33,483 nt of DNA from CAZVFX01 sp964626565. Its GTDB lineage: Bacteria > Myxococcota_A > UBA9042 > CAIXZC01. Shown piece by piece: positions 7,264-14,917 of this stretch. The DNA lies in contig CAZVFX010000078.1 in NCBI GenBank assembly GCA_964626565.1, positions 1 through 33,483 of the forward strand, written 5' to 3'. Under the pieces are notes generated by a model. That model searched no databases. It saw only the letters and a list, made by a program, of their open reading frames with translations, and was not told where the DNA came from. Made by a program: the position numbers and the translations under genes. Position 1 is the stretch's first letter; each line of letters opens with the position of its first letter.

Positions 7264-8085
7264 ATGAATTGCCCCAAATGTGGATTTCAGCAGCCCACGG
7301 GGCCAGAATGTATGGACTGCGGACTCATCTTTTCGAAGTTCAAGACCGAAGAGATGCGCCAGCAGCACATGACGCCGCCGATTAGCGAAGCCCCCCGGGC
7401 TCCCGAGCCTACCGCGGTGGAATTCGGTGCTCCCGATCCACTGCAGATGCCCATTCGTCCTTTGCTTCGTGTAGTGCGTACCTTTGCCGGCGTCATGGCC
7501 ATCATGTTCGGTATCTGGTTGTTCTTCATCGGTGAGAGCTACAATCTCGAGCCCTACCACGTGCTTCTGCTCATCGCATACGCCTGCGTCGGACTGTTCT
7601 GGGTGATGTCCACCCCGCTGAAGGTCTCGGTGAAACAGTTTGCCATCGAGATGCTGGTCTTCGTTTTTGCCACAGTGTTGCTCAAGGTTGCTCTACCCGA
7701 GGTGTTTGAGTTGGGCAAACTGTCCAACCGGGAGTCGGGTCCCCTGATAGGCGACAGCGGAAGTTCCTCGGAGCAGAAAGCGCTGACGGAAAAGGACTTT
7801 GCTGCCAAGGTCGAAGATCTGCTTGAGGAAGCCAGAGAGGTACTGGATGACCCGTCGGACAAGAAGCTGACGGAGGCATGGCTGGAAAGGTCGGCAACGA
7901 CCCGGAAGCTCTTCCGCAAGATGTCCAAAGACGAGCGCAAGAAAGCGGAGGCCCTCTACAAGGGGGCGGTGGCGCTGGAAGAGAAGATGGAAGGAGTGAT
8001 CGTGACTGCCGGCAAGCGGGGCGTCGACGACGCGTTCAACGCGCTGGAGGATCTCGATCGTGTAGTCGTATCGGTGTTGAAGTAG
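7264..8085 (+). CDS. Zinc-ribbon integral membrane protein
   Basis: 273 residues; ATG 7264 has a strong GGAGG site seven bases upstream. A small N-terminal zinc ribbon (CPKC then CMDC, Cys at 3, 6, 16 and 19) matches the short ribbon common at the N-terminus of membrane proteins in this bacterial group. Three hydrophobic segments follow, at about residues 65-85, 92-112 and 122-140, then a soluble, helical, charged C-terminal domain of about 125 residues. No catalytic motif. It follows the degenerate NlpC-like lipoprotein gene by 14 bp, so the two are probably one transcript, and its 3' end is 10 bp from the convergent FadL-like gene. Function unknown. Confidence 0.75.
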   Translation: MNCPKCGFQQPTGPECMDCGLIFSKFKTEEMRQQHMTPPISEAPRAPEPTAVEFGAPDPLQMPIRPLLRVVRTFAGVMAIMFGIWLFFIGESYNLEPYHVLLLIAYACVGLFWVMSTPLKVSVKQFAIEMLVFVFATVLLKVALPEVFELGKLSNRESGPLIGDSGSSSEQKALTEKDFAAKVEDLLEEAREVLDDPSDKKLTEAWLERSATTRKLFRKMSKDERKKAEALYKGAVALEEKMEGVIVTAGKRGVDDAFNALEDLDRVVVSVLK

Positions 8086-8095
8086 CCCGTCGAGT

Positions 8096-9607
8096 CTAGA
8101 GCTGGAAAGTCGCTTCCAGCCCGAATCCGAAGAAGTAGCCGTCGGTTTTCACCAATCCCATGGCGTGGTATCCGGCGACTGAGTCCTCAAGCCCCACCCG
8201 CTGATAGCGCGGCTGCAGGATGGATACCAGGAAGTGGACGTCGATAAGCACCGGCAACTCCATATAGCCCAGGGGATCGGCCAACGCCATTCCGAGTCCG
8301 CTACTCACCGTATGGTAAGAGTTGTCGAGCAGGAGATTGCCGAATTGCTGGTCGGGTTCCAGCGCCGAGGGGGTGTAGGACCACCCCAGCCGCAGGCGGG
8401 TATAGCCCCGCATCAGCGCATACTCTGCACCCAGCCGAGGCACAATAATATCCCGGGCCTTGATGTGAGGAGGCGGGAGTTGGCGAACCCGAAAATCGCC
8501 GTACTCCTCCATGGTTGTGAGCCCCCCGATGTCGTTTACTACCTCCGGGTCCACGTCAAAATCCGAAATATTGATGTTGTCCGCGACCCCGGACCAGAAG
8601 ACCCAGTCGACCTGTCCGGTGAGGAGAAGACGGTCCCCGAGAGTGGCGCCGATTCCGATGCCGGTGCTTGCCGGGACGTAGAAGAAGTTGCTCTCCAGCG
8701 TATAGGGCATTTGCGACTCAAGAGGGAACCCCATGTCCACGGCAACCCCGGCGTCGACTGCGAACTGTAGCCCCAGCCGCTGTGCGAAGCGGTAGTAAGC
8801 CCCGATGCGAAGTTCGTCGAGGGGCCTCACAAGCGCTCCAAGAACGGGTGTAGCGGACGTACCGAGGTCCTGGGAGAAGGTGGCCTTGGAAGGCCCCGGC
8901 TGCTTGTCCCCTGGATTGTCGGCATCAAAGGTAGAAATTGGGGTCAGGGAGCCCACGTTGCCGCTCATGTCGGCCAGAATCGAAACTGCCGCACCGATGG
9001 AGAGAAGATCTTCCAGAATTTCGATACCCACCCCGAGCAGCACATGCAGCCGCTGGCTGCGACTGCCGAATACGGGATAGAAGGGCTGGTCCGACGTGTG
9101 AGCGTTGACTTTGACCACGCAGGAGCCGGCGCAGGGAGCAAAGATCATGGCCCCAAAACCGACGCGAATCGGGAATTTCGGGATCATCCGCTTCAGCGGC
9201 AGAAGCAGCTGCACGTTGAAGCCGTCCAGGGTGTCCGGCTCCGCATCCGCTGAAAACAGCTTGTCGATTCTCAGCCGGGTTTTGGAGTAGCTCAGGTTCC
9301 CGTTGGCGTCATGAGCCTGCATGTACGGGATGAAACCGAGGGACCCGTACTGCTCCACCTTCGCGTTGGTCCGCGGAAACAGTGCGGAGTATTGCAGGGA
9401 GAACTTAAACTCGTTGCTAACGGTCAGAAGCGCGGGATTGTACCATGCGGCGTTGCCGCTCTCGCAGTTGGAGACCATGGCTCCGCCGAGCGCCGCGGCC
9501 CGACTTCCGGGAGGCATGATATCGTGGGCCGCAGCAGACCCGGAGAGTCCGGTAGCCAGATATAGCGAGGCGATGAGAGCGGGAGCAATCCGTAGCATGT
9601 TGGCCAT
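8096..9607 (-). CDS. FadL/OmpP1-like outer-membrane beta-barrel protein
   Basis: 503 residues from ATG 9607, with AGGA six bases upstream; a TTG three bases earlier is possible. Sec signal ending SGSAAA, then the typical FadL/PorV-like opening: PGSRAAALGGAMVSN followed by AAWYNPALL. The rest alternates short hydrophobic beta strands with polar turns, consistent with a 14-strand barrel, and ends in a beta strand, EATFQL. FadL family proteins pass long-chain fatty acids or other hydrophobic molecules through the outer membrane by lateral diffusion; the substrate here is unknown. Twelve bases separate it from the stop of the upstream lipoprotein gene, so the two are translated together and may act as a pair. 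Confidence 0.8.
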   Translation of the reverse strand: MANMLRIAPALIASLYLATGLSGSAAAHDIMPPGSRAAALGGAMVSNCESGNAAWYNPALLTVSNEFKFSLQYSALFPRTNAKVEQYGSLGFIPYMQAHDANGNLSYSKTRLRIDKLFSADAEPDTLDGFNVQLLLPLKRMIPKFPIRVGFGAMIFAPCAGSCVVKVNAHTSDQPFYPVFGSRSQRLHVLLGVGIEILEDLLSIGAAVSILADMSGNVGSLTPISTFDADNPGDKQPGPSKATFSQDLGTSATPVLGALVRPLDELRIGAYYRFAQRLGLQFAVDAGVAVDMGFPLESQMPYTLESNFFYVPASTGIGIGATLGDRLLLTGQVDWVFWSGVADNINISDFDVDPEVVNDIGGLTTMEEYGDFRVRQLPPPHIKARDIIVPRLGAEYALMRGYTRLRLGWSYTPSALEPDQQFGNLLLDNSYHTVSSGLGMALADPLGYMELPVLIDVHFLVSILQPRYQRVGLEDSVAGYHAMGLVKTDGYFFGFGLEATFQL

Positions 9608-9619
9608 CAAACTTCCTGC

Positions 9620-10792
9620 CTAATATCCGACGAGGGGATCCACGATGTGACCGACAAAAAGAACGGAAGGTATGACCTTGCCTCCCACCGAAACGAACTT
9701 CTCTGTTGAAAATGTAGGACCGGAGACTCCTTTGACGTTGTTGGGATCATCTGGATCGGGGTGGGAATCCCCTGAACTGTTGCAGCCGAAATACCTGATG
9801 CCGATAATCTCGTCATCCTGCTTCACCCATGAGACAAAGATCACCGAATGGCCGGTACCGTCGGTGCGAGACAAGTTGACGAAATCGCCGGGGAGAGCAT
9901 CTTCCCAAGACTCCGGTAGGATGTGATGGCCCATCTCCTCCGCCACGAAAGCATCGGCGGCGCTCGAAGAGGTGGTGACGCCGTACCCTTGCCAGTACTG
10001 GTAGAACTCACCCCCATCCACCGATTCCACGCTTAGGAAGTGCAGTGGGTCAATGGGATCCATGCCGTTGGCTCCCTGCCATCTTCGCACTGCATCGAAC
10101 AGCACTTCGAGGGTGAATCCGGTGCAGAAGCAGCTTTCTTCTCCCGGCCAGAGCAGCACGTCGAGGTAGGTGACATCGTGGATTACTCCCATGGAATCGG
10201 GGCACTCTTTCCAGCAATAAGGAAAAACGCCGTTCCTGGGGTAAACGGTCCAATCGTTGATTGCTCTCACCACGTATGCGTTGAATCCGGGAGGCTCGGG
10301 GATGTAACCTTCCGAGGGGATGAAACTCAGTTGATCGCTGCCTGCCAGGATACCGTCCTCGCCATACCCTTCCAGCACCAGATGCCTGAGTACGTTCACT
10401 CCCTTGAAGTCGTAGGTGAATTCACCGACGGTAGCATCCAGCGCCTGGGATTGAAGTGGAAAATCGTCCACAAAGAACGCTACTTTGACCACTCCATTTC
10501 CTGCCGCGAACTTGAACAGCACCGGGTTGTGCGCCACTTCGCCGTCGAGGGGGGAGAGGATGGTCACGAAGGGCTCGCTCGTATCGGGAGAGTAGGCGTC
10601 AACCGGGGGTGCGGAGATGTCCCCGGCCGTTACATCCTCCGATCCTCCGGAGTCTGCGGCCACGATCTCCTCTTCGACGCCGCGCTTGTCCGCCCGCGGC
10701 TTGGTGTCCGGCGTGCCTTTCTTCTTGCCGTTGCTGCACGCCCCGAGGGCAATGACGGCGCTGATGGTCAGACACAGGCAGAGCTTCTGCAT
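9620..10792 (-). CDS. Lipoprotein with Ig-like and cysteine-hydrolase-like domains
   Basis: 390 residues; ATG 10792 has GGAGG eight bases upstream. MQKLCLCLTISAVIALGAC is a lipoprotein signal (Cys19), followed by a Lys-then-Asp-rich tether. An Ig-like domain starts at about SEPFVTILSPLDGEVAHN. The C-terminal part has FCTGFTLEVLFDAV, then LPGDFVNLSRTDGTGHSV, which resembles the Cys helix and the G-D-F-V/G-H strand pair of NlpC/P60-CHAP-like cysteine hydrolases. Candidate catalytic residues are the second Cys of SCFC and the His of GTGHS. Inference: an envelope amidase or peptidase. The weak similarity is to the fold, not to a named enzyme. It is immediately upstream of the FadL-like gene. Confidence 0.6.
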   Translation of the reverse strand: MQKLCLCLTISAVIALGACSNGKKKGTPDTKPRADKRGVEEEIVAADSGGSEDVTAGDISAPPVDAYSPDTSEPFVTILSPLDGEVAHNPVLFKFAAGNGVVKVAFFVDDFPLQSQALDATVGEFTYDFKGVNVLRHLVLEGYGEDGILAGSDQLSFIPSEGYIPEPPGFNAYVVRAINDWTVYPRNGVFPYCWKECPDSMGVIHDVTYLDVLLWPGEESCFCTGFTLEVLFDAVRRWQGANGMDPIDPLHFLSVESVDGGEFYQYWQGYGVTTSSSAADAFVAEEMGHHILPESWEDALPGDFVNLSRTDGTGHSVIFVSWVKQDDEIIGIRYFGCNSSGDSHPDPDDPNNVKGVSGPTFSTEKFVSVGGKVIPSVLFVGHIVDPLVGY

Positions 10793-10827
10793 CACCCCTT
10801 CCTCCTCTGCAGACAACCATAACCAAA

Positions 10828-10844
10828 TTCCTTTGAAAAAGGAA
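10828..10844. promoter_or_regulatory. Palindrome in the divergent acyl-CoA dehydrogenase promoter region
   Basis: Perfect inverted repeat TTCCTTT-GAA-AAAGGAA. It overlaps the candidate -35 box of the acyl-CoA dehydrogenase gene and lies 36 bases upstream of the divergent lipoprotein start. Position and symmetry fit an operator for a dimeric repressor controlling one or both genes. Confidence 0.45.
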
Positions 10845-10861
10845 GGTGCCTTTGGTATTGC
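10833..10861 (+). promoter_or_regulatory. Candidate promoter of acyl-CoA dehydrogenase
   Basis: TTGAAA (five of six), 17-base spacer, TATTGC (three of six), about 26 bases before the ATG at 10888. Confidence 0.4.
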
Positions 10862-10887
10862 TCATCCGTGACCTAAGGGAGGAGAAC

Positions 10888-12042
10888 ATGATCAACCTGG
10901 AATTGCCCGAGCAGCATACCATCCTGAAGCAGGCAGTGAGAGAGTTCGCCGAGACGGTCATCGAACCCGCCGCAATTGAGTTGGACGAAAAGGAACAGTT
11001 CAGCGTAGAGATTGCTAAACAGATGGGCGAGATGGGGTTGTTTGGAATCTTCGTATCCGAGCAATACGGCGGTTCGGCGTTGGACTATCTGGCCTACATC
11101 ATGGCCGTGGAGGAAGTCGCCCGGGTGGACGGCTCCCATGCCGCGACCGTCGCCGCGGGCAATTCGCTGGGGATCGGGCCCATCTACTACTTCGGCAGCG
11201 AGGAGCAGAAGAGCCGCTGGCTGCCAGACCTTTGCACCGGCGCGGCCATGGCCAGCTTCGGCCTCACCGAACCGGACGCCGGCTCCGACGCGGGCGGCAC
11301 CAAAACCACGGCCGTGCGTGATGGTGACCACTGGGTGTTGAACGGTTCAAAGATCTTCATCACCAACGCGACCAATCCGCTGGCGAAAGTGGCGGTGGTG
11401 CAGGCGGTGACGGGCAAACTTCCGGACGGCAAGCGGCAGTACACCTGCTTCCTGGTTCCCCACGGCACGCCTGGATTCTCCACGGTGACCATGCACGGCA
11501 AGATGATGTGGCGCTCTTCCGACACCGGCGAGTTGTATTTTGACGACTGCCGGGTGCCGAACGAGGCTATCCTGGGTAGCGAGGGAGAAGGATTCCACCA
11601 GATGTTGTCGACCCTGGATCGCGGCCGGCTGGCCATCGCGGCCATGGGGTTGGGCGGCGCTCAGGGTGCGTTCGAAAAAGCGGTGGCTTACTCGAAAGAG
11701 CGGCGGCAGTTCGGCCGCCCCATCTCTGATTTCCAGGCCATCGGGTTCAAGCTTGCGGACATGGCCACCGAGATTGAAGCCGCCCGGGCGCTGCTCTACC
11801 GCGCCTGCTGGCTCATCGATGCGGGCAAGCCGTTCGGCAAAGAAGCGGCCATGGCCAAACTGTATTGCTCCGAGGTGATGGGGCGGGTAGTCGACGCCGC
11901 GGTCCAGATTCACGGCGGCTACGGCCTCATGAAAGAGTACCACGTCGAGAGATTCTATCGGGACCAGAAGCTGCTGACTATCGGCGAGGGTACCAGCGAG
12001 ATTCAGCGCATGGTCATTTCGCGGCATGTGTTGAGAGGATAG
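10888..12042 (+). CDS. Acyl-CoA dehydrogenase (butyryl/short-chain type)
   Basis: FAD enzyme that introduces the alpha-beta double bond in acyl-CoA and passes electrons to electron-transferring flavoprotein. 384 residues, exactly the usual length, from ATG 10888 with GGGAGGAG just upstream; the longer in-frame start at 10846 lies in the promoter. Motifs in order: FGLTEPDAGSDAGG (signature 1), QIHGGYGLMKEYHVERFYRD (signature 2), then GEGTSEIQR with the catalytic Glu at 367, the position used in short-chain and butyryl-CoA dehydrogenases. Chain-length specificity cannot be set by eye. It stands alone, divergent from a lipoprotein gene and convergent with elbB. A MaoC-like hydratase gene two genes away could act on its product. 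Confidence 0.95.
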   Translation: MINLELPEQHTILKQAVREFAETVIEPAAIELDEKEQFSVEIAKQMGEMGLFGIFVSEQYGGSALDYLAYIMAVEEVARVDGSHAATVAAGNSLGIGPIYYFGSEEQKSRWLPDLCTGAAMASFGLTEPDAGSDAGGTKTTAVRDGDHWVLNGSKIFITNATNPLAKVAVVQAVTGKLPDGKRQYTCFLVPHGTPGFSTVTMHGKMMWRSSDTGELYFDDCRVPNEAILGSEGEGFHQMLSTLDRGRLAIAAMGLGGAQGAFEKAVAYSKERRQFGRPISDFQAIGFKLADMATEIEAARALLYRACWLIDAGKPFGKEAAMAKLYCSEVMGRVVDAAVQIHGGYGLMKEYHVERFYRDQKLLTIGEGTSEIQRMVISRHVLRG

Positions 12043-12081
12043 GCTGTAGGCGGTAGGGAAAACCTGAAACCTGAAACCGAT

Positions 12082-12744
12082 TCAGACGAGCGCCAGCAAT
12101 TCGTTGATGGCGTTGTCTATTCCTTCGTACAACTCGGCTACGTTCTGAGCCAGCATGTAGGCTGGGCCGGTGACCAGTTTGTGGTCGGGGTCGACCACGG
12201 CGTCGGTGGCTGAGGCTGCGACGTGGGTCTGGCCCAAGGCCTCGATCGCGGCCGCGGTGCCCGGATCGTTGCCGATGGTGAGTTTTGCTCCCTGTATTCC
12301 TTCGGACTGCATGAGCTTGGCCAGAATGGGCGGAGCGATGCACAAAGCGCACAGCGGTTTTCCCGCACCATATGCCGCAGACAGCACCGGCTGAAGCTCC
12401 CGGTGGATCTCCATGTCGGCCCCGGCGGTGGCGAAGTTGGAGAGATTCAGCGCGGCTCCGAATCCGCCGGGAATGACCACGGCATCCAGCTCATGGACAT
12501 TGGCCTCGGCGAGGGTGGAGATGTCGCCCCGGGCGATTCGTGCGGCTTCCGCCAGCATGTCTCTGGATTCATCCATGGGGGTTCCCGCCGCATGGTTCAT
12601 CACCCGCGTCTGCGGGCCGGTGGGCGCGAGGCAAACCGCTTTGGCTCCCTTCCGGGCCAACGCCAGAAGCACGCTCACCGCCTCATGGATCTCGGAACCA
12701 TCCTGCACGCCACATCCGCCTAAGACCACACCAACTCTCTTCAT
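12082..12744 (-). CDS. elbB: ElbB-type DJ-1/PfpI family protein (glyoxalase-like)
   Basis: 220 residues. Starts MKRVGVVLGGCGVQDGSEIHE and contains VVIPGGFGAALNLS and the nucleophile-elbow Cys in LCALCIAPP, all typical of ElbB (enhancing lycopene biosynthesis protein 2), a class-I glutamine-amidotransferase-like protein with glyoxalase activity reported for the E. coli homologue. ATG 12744 has GGAGGT upstream and overlaps the holA stop as ATGA, so it is translationally coupled to holA. Physiological role in this organism is unknown; isoprenoid or carbonyl-stress functions are suggested for the family. Confidence 0.92.
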   Translation of the reverse strand: MKRVGVVLGGCGVQDGSEIHEAVSVLLALARKGAKAVCLAPTGPQTRVMNHAAGTPMDESRDMLAEAARIARGDISTLAEANVHELDAVVIPGGFGAALNLSNFATAGADMEIHRELQPVLSAAYGAGKPLCALCIAPPILAKLMQSEGIQGAKLTIGNDPGTAAAIEALGQTHVAASATDAVVDPDHKLVTGPAYMLAQNVAELYEGIDNAINELLALV

Positions 12745-13874
12745 TTCGCACCTCCGGCCTTACGCCGCTTCTTGGCACAAATGGACACCACCAGTTCTTC
12801 GAGCAGAACCCTTGAGGGGAGGCGTGTCGACTTGAGCCTTTTGTCCACCTCCCTTATCCCGGACAAGGCCGCGGCGATCTCCCCTGTGGAGAATTTCCGG
12901 GCGTTACCAAGCATCTTCTTGGCCACAAACTCGCTCACCGGGGCAGGGGCCTTCTTTCCCGCTTTGGCCCGCCGCAGCGCCAGGCGTCGGGAAAGCTCGC
13001 CAATATCCCGCGAATCGGTGAACCCCTTGGCCACGGCCATGCTCCAGAACTCCCCTTCCAGAAAGGAGAGGAGTATCAGCGGAAGACCGGCCGCAGACAC
13101 CTTCTTCCGGGCCTCCACCAGGTTGTTGTACATGCGATCGAGGACGGTCAACGCAACCGCACCGTTGCGCTGGGCTACGGCTTGGCTGAACTCGTAGAAT
13201 TGATGCCCCCTGAGGCGCCCCACCATTTCCTTGGCGTCATCGACGGTGACAAGGCCGACTTCCCGGCCATATTCGGTGAGTTTTTCCACCTCGGTGACGA
13301 TGGCGTCGGTGGAGGTGCCCAGCGCGTCGGCCAGGTAGGAAACGGCCCCGGCGTCCACCATGATCCCCCGTTTCTTGAACAGGTCCCGGATAAAGGTCTG
13401 GATGCTGCCGCCCTTGGCTTGCAACTTGAACCTGAAAACCGCGTTCAACTCGTCCAGGGTCTTGGTGACCGGGGAGCCCGCCTCCACAGTGCGGGCCACC
13501 AGGACAATGGAGCCCCGGGCCTTCCCGCCGCCGGTGGCGAACGCGGTGAGCGCCTCGATTTCCTCCGGATTCGATTTGGCCGTGTCCCTGCGCAGCCACT
13601 GGTCCGCGTCACTTACCTGGACCACCCGGCGACTGGCCAACATGGGCGCGGTTCGAGCGGTCATAAGCCACCCGGCGGGGCCGGTGGATTTGCCGTCAAC
13701 GACGTGGAAATTCAGCCCCTTGTCGCCCTTGCGAAAAGCGTGGTTCACCAGGATATCGACCGCGGTGCGGACAAAGGTGTCGGAATCGGAGCAGAGCAGT
13801 GACACCGGGGGCAGCGTGTTCCCTTTGACCCTGTCCCGCCAGGTCGAGATTGTTTCACGAATCAGGTCGCCCAT
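12741..13874 (-). CDS. holA: DNA polymerase III subunit delta
   Basis: Delta subunit of the clamp loader, which opens the beta sliding clamp during replication. 377 residues from ATG 13874 (GGGAG five bases upstream); the open frame runs on to 14165 but that part is antisense to the MaoC-like gene and has no start signal. Features: an N-terminal AAA+-like domain without a Walker A motif, FRFKLQAKGGSIQTFIRDLF, the helical middle with GRLRGHQFYEFSQAV, and a C-terminal collar with LILLSFLEGEFWSM and an EVDKRLKSTRLPSRVLLEEL helix. This order is characteristic of HolA. It heads a two-gene unit with elbB and is divergent from the MaoC-like gene. Confidence 0.9.
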   Translation of the reverse strand: MGDLIRETISTWRDRVKGNTLPPVSLLCSDSDTFVRTAVDILVNHAFRKGDKGLNFHVVDGKSTGPAGWLMTARTAPMLASRRVVQVSDADQWLRRDTAKSNPEEIEALTAFATGGGKARGSIVLVARTVEAGSPVTKTLDELNAVFRFKLQAKGGSIQTFIRDLFKKRGIMVDAGAVSYLADALGTSTDAIVTEVEKLTEYGREVGLVTVDDAKEMVGRLRGHQFYEFSQAVAQRNGAVALTVLDRMYNNLVEARKKVSAAGLPLILLSFLEGEFWSMAVAKGFTDSRDIGELSRRLALRRAKAGKKAPAPVSEFVAKKMLGNARKFSTGEIAAALSGIREVDKRLKSTRLPSRVLLEELVVSICAKKRRKAGGAK

Positions 13875-13905
13875 GTTCACTCCCAGCCCGGCTCGAGCAA
13901 ACCGG

Positions 13906-13934
13906 ATTATGGCACCAATCGATGGTGAAAACAA
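13906..13934 (-). promoter_or_regulatory. Candidate promoter of holA-elbB
   Basis: Minus-strand TTGTTT, 17-base spacer, CATAAT (five of six), about 32 bases before the holA ATG. The spacer holds the short inverted repeat CACCA-N5-TGGTG (13913-13927), a possible operator. Confidence 0.4.
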
Positions 13935-13938
13935 GGCA

Positions 13939-13967
13939 TTGCCAAGCGTGGTTTCATGGGTTAACAA
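13939..13967 (+). promoter_or_regulatory. Candidate promoter of the MaoC-like gene
   Basis: TTGCCA (five of six), 17-base spacer, TAACAA (three of six), 28 bases before ATG 13996; back-to-back with the holA promoter. Confidence 0.35.
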
Positions 13968-13995
13968 TGGAGTGTCGAACACAGGAGGCAACCGG

Positions 13996-14889
13996 ATGAC
14001 TGAAGCAAAGGGAGTGAGCGGCTGGGCCAAGGCGTCGGTGGCTGTGAGGAACATCTTTTCGTCGGGAATCAACCGCGACTTGGTCGACTTCTCGGTGGAG
14101 AAAGAGCCTTTCGAGTTGACCCACGGCGACACCCTGGCGTATGCCCTGGCCTGCAACGATAGCAACCCGAGCTACTTTGAAAAGGACGGCGGCCTGGCGC
14201 CGCCCCTGTTCGTGAGCCGGGTGTTCATGGTGGTGGCCGAGGGGATCCTGCTGCATCCCAAGCTCAAGCTCAACGTGCTGAAGATGGTTCACGCCGAACA
14301 GTCCATCGAGTTTCTCACTCCGTTGAGGGTGGGTATGAAGATCGTACCCCGGGCGCGGATCGCCGCGGTGAGGGAAGCCTCGTCCGGAGAGATGGTGGAT
14401 GTGGAGATCGAGTGCCTTCATGACGGCGCCGTCGCGGTAAAAGGCGTGGCCACCATGTTCGTGAGAGGAAAGAGAAGAGGCGCAGGCGGAAGCAAGGGCA
14501 ACGCTGCTGACGAGCCATCGTTCGAGGCGGCGGACAGTTTTTCCGTGGACCCGGGCCAGCCCGCGAAGTACGCCGCTGCTTCCGGAGACTACAACCCGAT
14601 CCATCGCAAGATGCTGGCTGCCAGGCTGGCCGGATTCAAGGCGCCCATCGCCCACGGCCTGTGCGTACTCGCGATGACCGCGGCCAGCCTGGTCAAGCTG
14701 TACGGCGACAACGACCCCGCACGCTTGAAAAGCCTCTCAGTCCGCTTCTCCAAGCCAGTCTTTCCCGGCCAGGAGTTGACGCTGAAGACCGCCCTGGTTG
14801 ACGGCGTTTACAGGTTCGTTTTGGAGAATCCAAAAGGAAAGCCCGTTCTAAAGAACGGAAGCGCGACTTTCAGGGCGGTTAGCCGTTAG
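13996..14889 (+). CDS. MaoC-like (R)-specific enoyl-CoA hydratase/dehydratase, double hot-dog
   Basis: 297 residues from ATG 13996 (AGGAGG seven bases upstream). Upstream in-frame codons are antisense to holA and are not part of the gene. Two hot-dog halves: an N-terminal MaoC_dehydratas_N-like half (FELTHGDTLAYALACND with a PPLFVSRVF strand) and a C-terminal half with the hydratase motif ASGDYNPIH, the catalytic Asp and His, followed by GFKAPIAHGLCVL. Family enzymes hydrate trans-2-enoyl-CoA to the (R)-3-hydroxy product. A role beside the nearby acyl-CoA dehydrogenase in acyl-CoA turnover is plausible. Convergent with the large lipoprotein gene, 28 bp away. Confidence 0.88.
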   Translation: MTEAKGVSGWAKASVAVRNIFSSGINRDLVDFSVEKEPFELTHGDTLAYALACNDSNPSYFEKDGGLAPPLFVSRVFMVVAEGILLHPKLKLNVLKMVHAEQSIEFLTPLRVGMKIVPRARIAAVREASSGEMVDVEIECLHDGAVAVKGVATMFVRGKRRGAGGSKGNAADEPSFEAADSFSVDPGQPAKYAAASGDYNPIHRKMLAARLAGFKAPIAHGLCVLAMTAASLVKLYGDNDPARLKSLSVRFSKPVFPGQELTLKTALVDGVYRFVLENPKGKPVLKNGSATFRAVSR

Positions 14890-14917
14890 CAGTTGCCCAA
14901 GCCCCAAGCCTGCCTTT

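Noticed and set aside
12058..12078. Short direct repeat of ACCTGAA in the gap between acyl-CoA dehydrogenase and elbB
   Set aside because: Only two and a half copies of a 7-mer; too short to support a regulatory or mobile feature.
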